From Streptomyces sp. NBC_01451 (GTDB lineage: Bacteria > Actinomycetota > Actinomycetes > Streptomycetales > Streptomycetaceae): DNA of 64,000 nucleotides. The translations under genes and the position numbers were made by a program. Every line of letters starts with the position of its first letter. Within the stretch, counting starts at the first letter, position 1. Positions 57,629-64,000 of the stretch are shown here, piece after piece. The notes below the pieces were generated by a model. That model made no database searches, had not been told where the DNA came from, and worked only from the letters and a program-made list of their open reading frames with translations. The DNA lies in NCBI RefSeq assembly GCF_036227485.1, contig NZ_CP109479.1, positions 7,998,001 through 8,062,000 on the forward strand, read 5' to 3'.

Positions 57629-57823
57629 CTAACGGTCCTCGCCCTTGTGGCGGACCTGGCAGTCGGGGCCGGGGGACATCACTGCCTCGTGCCCGTCCGG
57701 GAATCGGACGCGGTACGGGGGAGTGCCCTCCTGGCCCATGACCTCGACGACTTCTGTGACCTGGTCGTGCTGGCCGACCACTCTGCCGTGCTGGACAAGC
57801 TGGTCGCCCACGGTTGCGCGCAT
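57629..57823 (-). CDS. DUF1918 domain protein
   Basis: This 64-residue protein is almost entirely the DUF1918 fold, a small SH3-like barrel (MRATVGDQLVQHGRVVGQHDQVTEVVEVMG...PYRVRFPDGHEAVMSPGPDC). It is common in Streptomyces and of unknown function. ATG 57823 follows GAGGAG. It is encoded 20 bp downstream of the EamA transporter gene on the same strand, and its stop is 28 bp from the convergent hydrolase-like gene. Confidence 0.85.
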   Translation of the reverse strand: MRATVGDQLVQHGRVVGQHDQVTEVVEVMGQEGTPPYRVRFPDGHEAVMSPGPDCQVRHKGEDR

Positions 57824-57843
57824 CTGCGGGTCTCCTCTCGGCT

Positions 57844-58791
57844 TCAGCCACGGGCCCGCTGGGTGACGGCGATACAGACGAGCACGGCCGCCGCCGTCAG
57901 CGGAGCGGCCGGCGTCAGCTGCTCGCCCAGCAGCAGGACCGACCACACCAGTGTGAGCAGGGGCTGCGCCAACTGCAACTGGCTGGCCTTCGGAACACCG
58001 ATCGCCGCCATGCCCCGGTACCAGACGACCAGGCCGAGGAACTGTGACCCCGCCGCCACCCACAGCAGCCCGACCACGCTGTGCGCGGTGAGCCGCACGG
58101 GCTCGTACGACAGTGCCAGCGCGGCGGCGGGCACCGTGAGCGGCAGGCACAGCACCAGCGCCCAGCCGATGACCTGCCAGCCCGGCATGATCCGGGCCAG
58201 CCGGCCACCCTCGGTGTAGCCGGCCGCGCAGACCACCAGGGCGCCGAAGAGGTAGGCGTCCGCGCTGGTCAGGGCGCCGCCGCTCTGCTGGACGGTGAAC
58301 GCGAGAACGGCCGCCGCGCCTGCCAGGGCCGCCGCCCAGAAGGTGCGCGAGGGGCGGGTGCCCATGCGCAGCGCCGAGCACAGGGCCGTCGTCAGCGGCA
58401 GCAGGCCGACCACGACGGCGGCGTGCGCGGTGGTCGACGTCCGAAGGGCGAGCGTGGTCAGGAGCGGAAACCCCACGACGACCCCGGCGGCGACGACCGC
58501 GAGCCCCGCCCAGTGGCGGCGGGCGGGCAGCGGCACGCGCAGCGCCAGCAGGCAGCCACCCGCGATGACCGCGGCCAGTACGGACCGCACGGCCACCAGC
58601 GACCAGGGGCCGAAGCCCTGAAGTCCCCAGGCGGTGGCCGGGAAGGTGAGCGAGAAGGCGGTGACACCGAGGGCGGCCTGGAGGGTCCCGGCGCGGCGGG
58701 ACAGCGACCGCGGGGCCGGCCGGCCCGGGGCTTCCGCCGGCCTGCTGACCGCTATCGGCTTCGGTGCGGTAGCGCTATCGTATGCTCTCAT
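57844..58791 (-). CDS. EamA/DMT-family transporter
   Basis: This 315-residue drug/metabolite transporter superfamily protein has about ten membrane helices in two EamA repeats. Its start codon (ATG 58791) overlaps the ATG of the divergent MocR regulator by two bases within a single CATG. That regulator therefore very probably controls it, and EamA exporters are frequent MocR targets. A leaderless transcript is possible: TACGCT lies about 5 bases upstream on the minus strand. A start further inside the gene is the alternative. Substrate unknown; possibly an amino acid or vitamin B6-related amine. Confidence 0.88.
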   Translation of the reverse strand: MRAYDSATAPKPIAVSRPAEAPGRPAPRSLSRRAGTLQAALGVTAFSLTFPATAWGLQGFGPWSLVAVRSVLAAVIAGGCLLALRVPLPARRHWAGLAVVAAGVVVGFPLLTTLALRTSTTAHAAVVVGLLPLTTALCSALRMGTRPSRTFWAAALAGAAAVLAFTVQQSGGALTSADAYLFGALVVCAAGYTEGGRLARIMPGWQVIGWALVLCLPLTVPAAALALSYEPVRLTAHSVVGLLWVAAGSQFLGLVVWYRGMAAIGVPKASQLQLAQPLLTLVWSVLLLGEQLTPAAPLTAAAVLVCIAVTQRARG

Positions 58792-58799
58792 GCAAGAGC
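58784..58799. promoter_or_regulatory. palindrome at overlapping divergent start codons
   Basis: GCTCT (58784-58788) and AGAGC (58795-58799) flank a 6-base centre holding CATG, which supplies the ATG of both divergent genes. Extending outwards, 7 of 9 positions remain paired. Probable MocR operator, or paired leaderless promoters. Confidence 0.55.
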
Positions 58800-60226
58800 G
58801 TAGCAGTGTCGGTGAACTGGCGAATCGGCTGCGACAGGAGGTGAACCGCTACTCTCCCGGTGGAAAGCTGCCGTCGAGCCGGGTACTGGTGGAACGCTTC
58901 CGGGTGAGCCCGGTGACCGTCTCCCGGGCGCTCGCGCAACTGGCCGCCGAGGGCCTGGTCGTGACCCGCCCGGGGGCGGGCGCGTACCGCGCGGAGGCCC
59001 GCCCCGCGTCCGCCCCCGCCGGGGACACCTCCTGGCAGGAGGTCGCCCTGAGCGCGGACGGCGCCGCCGACCTCGTACCGCGCACGGTGGACGCCGCCGG
59101 TGTCGTCGTCTCGCTGGCCGCGCCGCCGCCCGGTGTGATCGAGTTCAACGGCGGCTATCTGCATCCCTCCCTCCAGCCGGAGCGCGCGATGGCGGCGGCC
59201 CTGTCGCGTGCCGGACGCCGGCCCGGTGCGTGGGGACGGCCGCCCCTGGACGGGCTGCCCGAGCTGCGCGAGTGGTTCGCGCGGGGCATCGGCGGTGCCG
59301 TCACGGCAGCCGAGGTGCTGATCACGGCGGGCGGCCAGGCGGCCCTGACGACAGCCCTGCGCGCCCTCGCGCCGCCCGGCGCCCCGGTGCTGGTCGAGTC
59401 GCCCACCTACCCCGGCATGCTGGCGATCGCCCGCGCGGCCGGTCTGCGCCCGGTGCCGGTCCCGGTCGACGCGGACGGGGTGCGTCCGCCGCTGCTGGCC
59501 GACGCGTTCCGGGCGACCGGCGCCCGGGTGTTCGTCTGCCAGCCGCTGTTCCAGAACCCGACCGGGGCCGTGCTCGCGCCGCGGCGGCGCGCGGAGGTGC
59601 TGCGGATCGCCCGCGAGGCCGGGGCCTTCGTGATCGAGGACGACTTCGTACGGCGGCTGGTGCACGAGGACGCGGCGCCGCTGCCGCGTCCGCTCGCGGC
59701 GGAGGACCCCGACGGTGTGGTCGTCCACGTCGGCTCGCTCACCAAGGCGACCTCGCCGAGCTTCCGGGTGAGCGCGCTCGCGGCCCGGGGCCCGGTACTG
59801 GAACGGCTGCGCGCCATCCAGATCGTCGACACCTTCTTCGTCCCGAGGCCGTTGCAGGAGGCGGCCCTGGAACTCGTGGGCTCACCGGCCTGGCCCCGCC
59901 ATCTCCGGACGGTGTCGGCGGAGTTGAGGATCCGCCGGGACGCCATGACATCCGCGCTGCTGAGCACCCTTCCCCAACTGTCCCTGCCCCACATCCCCTC
60001 GGGCGGCTACCACCTCTGGCTCCGCCTCCCCGACGGCACCGACGACTCGGCACTCGTCGCGGCGGCCCTGCGGGCGGGCGTCGCGATCACCCCCGGCCGC
60101 CCCTACTTCAGCGCCGAACCCCCGGCCGCGCACGTGCGGTTGAGCTTCGCGGCGGTGGCCGGGGCGGAGGAGATCGGAGAAGGGGTGCGGAGGCTGCGTA
60201 CAGCCTGCGACGAGGTGCTCCGATGA
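58790..60226 (+). CDS. MocR-type regulator (GntR HTH fused to aminotransferase domain)
   Basis: This 478-residue protein has an N-terminal GntR winged helix (residues 5-75, LANRLRQEVNRYSPGGKLPSSRVLVERFRVSPVTVSRALAQLAAEG). A fold-type I aminotransferase domain follows (about 110-478), with PLP-binding Lys319 (VGSLTKATSPSFR) and upstream NPTG (QNPTGAVL). MocR proteins sense PLP or amino compounds and usually control a neighbouring gene, here the divergent EamA transporter. ATG 58790 overlaps that gene's ATG. The in-frame upstream reading is antisense to the transporter and is rejected. Confidence 0.92.
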   Translation: MQERSSVGELANRLRQEVNRYSPGGKLPSSRVLVERFRVSPVTVSRALAQLAAEGLVVTRPGAGAYRAEARPASAPAGDTSWQEVALSADGAADLVPRTVDAAGVVVSLAAPPPGVIEFNGGYLHPSLQPERAMAAALSRAGRRPGAWGRPPLDGLPELREWFARGIGGAVTAAEVLITAGGQAALTTALRALAPPGAPVLVESPTYPGMLAIARAAGLRPVPVPVDADGVRPPLLADAFRATGARVFVCQPLFQNPTGAVLAPRRRAEVLRIAREAGAFVIEDDFVRRLVHEDAAPLPRPLAAEDPDGVVVHVGSLTKATSPSFRVSALAARGPVLERLRAIQIVDTFFVPRPLQEAALELVGSPAWPRHLRTVSAELRIRRDAMTSALLSTLPQLSLPHIPSGGYHLWLRLPDGTDDSALVAAALRAGVAITPGRPYFSAEPPAAHVRLSFAAVAGAEEIGEGVRRLRTACDEVLR

Positions 60227-60320
60227 GGGCTCCGAGGTGGGCCCCGGCGTGAGGTCCGGCATGGGGCCGGCCGTGGAAAACGGTTCGACACGGTGGGCCG
60301 GCGCGGGGGAACCTCCCGGC

Positions 60321-60761
60321 ATGAGCGACGACGTGCCCGCCCTCCCCGAGGGCTACGAGATCTCCGTCGACCCCGCCCGGGTCGATGTCGAGCGTGTTCA
60401 CCGGTGGCTGTCGACCGACGCCTACTGGGCGCTGGACCGGCCCCGGGAGAAGTTCGACGAGGTGATCCCGCACTCGCTCAACTTCGGGGTGTACGCGGTG
60501 ACTTCGGGGGAGCAGGTGGCGTACGCGCGCGTGGTGACGGACCAGGGGCTGTTCGCGTGGCTGTGCGATGTGTACGTGGACCCGTCGGTGCGGGGCACGG
60601 GCGTCGGTACGGCGATGGTGCGCGAGGTGCGCGATCATCTCGGGGCGCTCGGGGTGCGCCGCATCCTGCTCGCCACGCACGACGCGCACGGCGTCTACGA
60701 GAAGATCGGATTCCGGCCGCTCGACAAGCCCGACCGCTGGATGGCGCTCCACTTCGAGTGA
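60321..60761 (+). CDS. GNAT-family N-acetyltransferase
   Basis: This 146-residue GNAT protein has an acetyl-CoA-binding motif A VDPSVRGTGVGTAMVREV (about residues 83-100) and a C-terminal HDAHGVYEKIGFRPL. ATG 60321 gives the normal length; upstream in-frame sequence is not coding-like. It lies 94 bp after the MocR gene and may be co-transcribed with it. The acceptor is unknown. Confidence 0.88.
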   Translation: MSDDVPALPEGYEISVDPARVDVERVHRWLSTDAYWALDRPREKFDEVIPHSLNFGVYAVTSGEQVAYARVVTDQGLFAWLCDVYVDPSVRGTGVGTAMVREVRDHLGALGVRRILLATHDAHGVYEKIGFRPLDKPDRWMALHFE

Positions 60762-60880
60762 AGTCCTCGTGGAGCGGGCGTAAAGCCCCTGTGAAGGTTT
60801 GGGGGCGATCGGCGCGCAACCTCGATAACTCCTCAGTAACACCTCTTGACCTGCGTTCTCTCCCGGCCCACCATCGCCGC

Positions 60881-61474
60881 ATGCAACTTCGGGTCACGTT
60901 CGTCGCCGCCGCGCGCAGCTCCCCGCTGCTCGCCGAGCGCTTCGACGACGACCGGCCGCTGGACCAGGCGGGCTGGGAAGAGGTGCAGCGCGCCGCCCAG
61001 GACCTGGTGCCGCTGGCGGCGGCCGAGCTGCGCTACTGCTCGCCGACTCCCCGCAGCCGGGCCACCGGTGACGCGCTCGGCTACGGGCCCCTCGTCCAGC
61101 TGGCCCTGCGGGACTGTGACATGGGCCGGTGGCGCGGCCTCACCCTCGGTGAGGCGATGGCCCGGGAGCCCGAGTCCGTGGACGCCTGGCTCGCCGATCC
61201 GAGCGCCACGCCCCACGGTGGTGAGTCGCTGCGCGACTTCATCTCGCGCGTCGGCGGCTGGCTCGACACCCGGCCCGCCGACGACAACGGCCGGATCGTC
61301 GCCGTGGCCGAGCCGTCGGTCGTCCGGGCCGCCCTCGTCTACGCGCTCAAGGCACCGCCCTCGACCTACTGGAACCTCGACGTCCGCCCCTTGTCGACGA
61401 CCGTCGTCACGGGCCGTACGGGCCGCTGGAACCTGCGCTTCGAGGGCGCGCTCCCTCAGCCGGCGCGTGGCTAG
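60881..61474 (+). CDS. histidine-phosphatase-fold protein lacking the catalytic histidines
   Basis: This 197-residue protein matches the phosphoglycerate mutase-like fold (start VTFVAAARSSPLLAERFDDDRPLDQAGWEEV; CSPTPRSRATGDALG; GRWRGLTLGEA; GGESLRDFISRVGGWL). The nucleophile motif Arg-His-Gly is replaced by Arg-Ser-Ser, and the second His motif (usually SHGG) reads AEPSVVRAAL. Both catalytic histidines are therefore absent, and it is probably a binding or regulatory derivative. ATG 60881 has no clear ribosome site. Its TAG stop overlaps the stop of the convergent gene in a CTAG. Confidence 0.8.
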   Translation: MQLRVTFVAAARSSPLLAERFDDDRPLDQAGWEEVQRAAQDLVPLAAAELRYCSPTPRSRATGDALGYGPLVQLALRDCDMGRWRGLTLGEAMAREPESVDAWLADPSATPHGGESLRDFISRVGGWLDTRPADDNGRIVAVAEPSVVRAALVYALKAPPSTYWNLDVRPLSTTVVTGRTGRWNLRFEGALPQPARG

Positions 61475-61977
61475 CCGCCCGGTGGGGCGTCGCGTGTGTA
61501 GTCGGTGCTGAGGACGAGGTCCTTGGCGGGGCCCGCCACCCGCCACACCGTCCGCCAGCGGTCGGCGTCGAGGACCGTGAACTCGCCTCGGTAGAGATCG
61601 GCCGCGCAGGGGTGGTCGGTCACCCATCGGCCCGAGGTCAGGTCCAGGCCGTGGAACGGGCGGCCGTCCGCGAAACGTACGTCCGCCGTGCCCGGGGCGG
61701 CTCCCGGGAGGAAGTGGAGCGTCCGCTCGGCGGGGCGGGCGGTGCCCTGCCACACGAAGGTGCCGGACTCGTGGTGCAGCAGGGCACCTCGGCACCCTCC
61801 GTGCAACGGGCTGAACGTCGCGGTGCCGGTGAAGGCCCCTTCGTCCGCGCTCGCGCGATCCCGGACAGACCGTTCCAGCCGCCAGTTCCCCGCCAGATAC
61901 CGCAGCGCATCAGGCACTGGCCGGAACTCGCCCACCCCGCCCCCCTCTCCGAACCCTCGGGTTGCCGCACGCCCCAT
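61471..61977 (-). CDS. DUF6314 family protein
   Basis: This 168-residue protein has a lipocalin-like pattern (YLAGNWRLERSVRDR..., GTATFSPLHGG, HHESGTFVWQGT, YRGEFTVLDADRWRTVWRVAGPAKDLVLSTDYTR) matching what I know of the DUF6314 family. The NW and H-E motifs suggest a small-molecule or heme pocket, which is inference. Convergent with the phosphatase-fold gene through a shared CTAG. The start at 61977 may be a little long; an internal start before FRPVPDALRYL is possible. Confidence 0.78.
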   Translation of the reverse strand: MGRAATRGFGEGGGVGEFRPVPDALRYLAGNWRLERSVRDRASADEGAFTGTATFSPLHGGCRGALLHHESGTFVWQGTARPAERTLHFLPGAAPGTADVRFADGRPFHGLDLTSGRWVTDHPCAADLYRGEFTVLDADRWRTVWRVAGPAKDLVLSTDYTRDAPPGG

Positions 61978-62069
61978 TGACGCACTCCAGTCACATACCT
62001 ATGTTGCCGTTCGAAGTGCTGATCGTTGTCCGGTATCCCGAACTGTATCGACAGAGCCGCGGAGTATCC

Positions 62070-64000
62070 ATGTCACGCACAAGCACCCGCTGGAGACTAG
62101 GCCTTACGGCCACCACCGCACTCCTGGTGGCCTCGGCGGTCGTCCCCGTCCCGGCCGCCGCCGAGGACGTCACCGACTACGCCATCACCGTGGACCCGGC
62201 CACCAAGGGCGCCAGGATCGACGACACGATGTACGGCGTCTTCTTCGAGGACATCAACCGCGCCGCCGACGGCGGCCTGTACGCCGAACTCGTGCAGAAC
62301 CGGTCCTTCGAGTACTCCACCGCGGACAACCGCTCGTACACGCCCCTCACCTCCTGGACCGTCGGCGGTACGGCGGTGACCCGGAACGTCGACGGGCGCC
62401 TGAACGCCCGCAACCGCACCTACCTCTCCCTGGATGCCGGCTCGTCCGTCACCAACTCCGGCTACAACACCGGGATCAGGGTCGAGAGCGGCAGGAAGTA
62501 CGACTTCTCCGTCTGGGCCCGCGCCGACCAGGCCGACGCGCTCACCCTGTCCCTCGCCGACGCCGAGGGTGCCCTCGCCGAGGTCCGTCAGGTCGCGGTG
62601 AAGGGCGGCTGGGCCAAGTACCGGGCGCGGTTCACCGCGACCCGCTCCAGCACCGCCGGACGGCTGACGGTCGCCACGGACGGCCCCGTAGCCCTGGACA
62701 TGGTTTCGCTGCTGCCCCGGGACACATTCAAGGGGCACGGGCTGCGCACGGACCTCGCCGAGAAGATCGCCGCGCTCGACCCCGGCTTCGTCCGCTTCCC
62801 GGGCGGCTGCCTGGTCAACACCGGCTCCATGGAGGACTACAGCGAGGCGTCCGACTGGGCGCGCCAGCGCTCGTACCAGTGGAAGGACACCGTCGGGCCG
62901 GTCGAGCAGCGCGCGACCAACTCCAACTTCTGGGGCTACAACCAGAGTTACGGACTCGGCTACTACGAGTACTTCCAGTTCTCCGAGGACATCGGCGCGA
63001 TGCCGCTGCCCGTCGTCCCGGCACTGGTCACCGGCTGCGGGCAGAACAGGGCCGTGGTCGACGAGGCGCTCCTCAAGCGGCACGTGCAGGACACCCTCGA
63101 CCTCATCGAGTTCGCCAACGGGCCGGTGACCAGCGAGTGGGGGCGCAAGCGGGCGCGGATGGGCCATCCCGAGCCCTTCCGTCTCACCCACATAGAGGTG
63201 GGCAACGAGGAGAACCTGCCCAACGAGTTCTTCGCCCGCTTCACGGAGTTCCGGACCGCGATCGAGGCCGAGTACCCGGACATCACCGTCATCTCCAACT
63301 CCGGCCCGGACGACAGTGGTTCGACCTTCGACACCGCCTGGAAGCTCAACCGGGACGCGAACGTCGACATGGTCGACGAGCACTACTACAACAGCACGAA
63401 CTGGTTCCTCCAGAACAACGACCGCTACGACTCGTACGACAGGAACGGCCCCAAGGTCTTCCTCGGCGAGTACGCCTCCGGCGGCAACACCTTCAAGAAC
63501 GCCCTCTCCGAGGCCGCGTTCATGACCGGGCTGGAGCGCAACGCGGACGTCGTCAAGCTCGCCTCGTACGCCCCGCTGCTCTCCAACGAGGACTACGTGC
63601 AGTGGCGCCCGGACATGATCTGGTTCAACAACCACGCGTCCTGGGGCTCGCCCTCGTACGAGGTGCAGAAGCTGTTCATGAACAACGTCGGCGACCGCGT
63701 GGTGCCCACCACCGCCACCGGCACGCCCTCGGTGAGCGGTCCGATCGCGGGCGCCGTCGGGCTGTCGACGTGGGCCACCACGGCGGCGTACGACGACGTG
63801 AAGGTCACCGGCGCGGACGGCACGGCGCTGCTGAGCGACGACTTCTCGGGTGACGCCTCCCGGTGGACCCATACGGGCGGCGGGAGTTGGGCGGTCCAGG
63901 ACGGGCAGTACGTGCAGACGGACGTCGCCGCCGAGAACACGATGGTCTCCGCGGGCGACCCCGCCTGGCACGACTACGACCTGCATGTGAAGGCCACCAA
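62070..64000 (+). CDS. secreted GH51 alpha-L-arabinofuranosidase, cut by window end
   Basis: The first 643 codons are in the window, with no stop. A signal peptide (about residues 1-32) is followed by a GH51-type region (IDDTMYGVFFEDINRAADGGLYAELVQNRSFE, with a carbohydrate-binding insertion at about 80-210). The barrel carries the acid/base Glu380 (EVGNEEN) and nucleophile Glu467 (FLGEYASGG). From about residue 590 a DDFSGDASRW segment begins a LamG/DUF1080-like domain that continues past the edge. It removes arabinose from plant arabinoxylan or arabinan. ATG 62070 follows GCGGAG. Confidence 0.92.
   Translation, partial: MSRTSTRWRLGLTATTALLVASAVVPVPAAAEDVTDYAITVDPATKGARIDDTMYGVFFEDINRAADGGLYAELVQNRSFEYSTADNRSYTPLTSWTVGGTAVTRNVDGRLNARNRTYLSLDAGSSVTNSGYNTGIRVESGRKYDFSVWARADQADALTLSLADAEGALAEVRQVAVKGGWAKYRARFTATRSSTAGRLTVATDGPVALDMVSLLPRDTFKGHGLRTDLAEKIAALDPGFVRFPGGCLVNTGSMEDYSEASDWARQRSYQWKDTVGPVEQRATNSNFWGYNQSYGLGYYEYFQFSEDIGAMPLPVVPALVTGCGQNRAVVDEALLKRHVQDTLDLIEFANGPVTSEWGRKRARMGHPEPFRLTHIEVGNEENLPNEFFARFTEFRTAIEAEYPDITVISNSGPDDSGSTFDTAWKLNRDANVDMVDEHYYNSTNWFLQNNDRYDSYDRNGPKVFLGEYASGGNTFKNALSEAAFMTGLERNADVVKLASYAPLLSNEDYVQWRPDMIWFNNHASWGSPSYEVQKLFMNNVGDRVVPTTATGTPSVSGPIAGAVGLSTWATTAAYDDVKVTGADGTALLSDDFSGDASRWTHTGGGSWAVQDGQYVQTDVAAENTMVSAGDPAWHDYDLHVKAT

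Overview
The window is about 64 kb of chromosome from a high-GC actinomycete, almost certainly a Streptomyces. The grounds are the very high GC at third codon positions, frequent GTG and TTG starts, a complete conservon (roadblock, DUF742, GTPase and P450 genes behind a sensor-kinase-like gene), a DtxR-type iron box, dispersed GC-rich extragenic hairpin repeats, and gene order that matches (from memory) the tatAC / rar / glnA4 / infC-rpmI-rplT / pheST stretch of the S. coelicolor core. I see no insertion sequence, prophage, tRNA, rRNA or CRISPR array.

Layout. 1-4.7 kb: small membrane protein, tatA, tatC and a Ski2/HelY-type helicase. 4.9-12.7 kb: a divergent nitrogen-catabolic locus, with a four-gene operon (two DUF1989 subunits, a biotin-dependent urea/guanidine carboxylase, an allophanate hydrolase) facing a TetR regulator across a perfect 24-bp palindrome. 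13.0-17.8 kb: the rar/cvn9-type conservon. 17.8-24.3 kb: RluA-type pseudouridine synthase, class I terpene synthase, an APC permease carrying a near copy of the 24-bp palindrome, an iron-regulated siderophore-interacting protein, and a 5'-3' exonuclease. 24.5-31.3 kb: glycine-betaine type ABC transporter with fused permease and binding protein, XRE-cupin regulator, metal-receptor-like protein, TDT exporter and LysR regulator. 31.5-36.7 kb: gamma-glutamyl amine catabolism (PuuD-like hydrolase, FadR-type regulator, GlnA4-like ligase, aldehyde dehydrogenase, SDR). 37.2-41.8 kb: proline-rich membrane protein overlapping a mycosin-like protease, and a class A beta-lactamase-like protein. 41.9-51 kb: translation core (sseB, DUF1844, infC-rpmI-rplT, rRNA methyltransferase, sensor kinase, pheS-pheT). 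51.2-64 kb: SpoIIE-type phosphatase, NsdA-like TPR regulator, Nudix hydrolase, hydroxyacyl-CoA dehydrogenase, Tat-exported glycoside-hydrolase-like protein, MocR/EamA divergent pair, GNAT, a phosphatase-fold protein without its histidines, DUF6314, and a GH51 arabinofuranosidase cut by the window end.

How they connect. The best candidate for an under-described system is a guanidine (formerly 'urea carboxylase') catabolic regulon. Carboxylase, two DUF1989 carboxyguanidine-deiminase-like subunits and allophanate hydrolase would convert guanidine to ammonia and CO2, and the APC permease 10 kb away shares the operator. I see no guanidine riboswitch, so control would be by a repressor. Development is represented by the conservon, whose DUF742 gene carries a rare TTA codon, and by an orphan sensor kinase that also carries one; both would depend on the bldA tRNA. 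The Tat genes at one end have a likely client (twin-arginine signal) at the other. infC appears to start with AUC, behind a leader holding an attenuator-like hairpin and a CIRCE-like inverted repeat.
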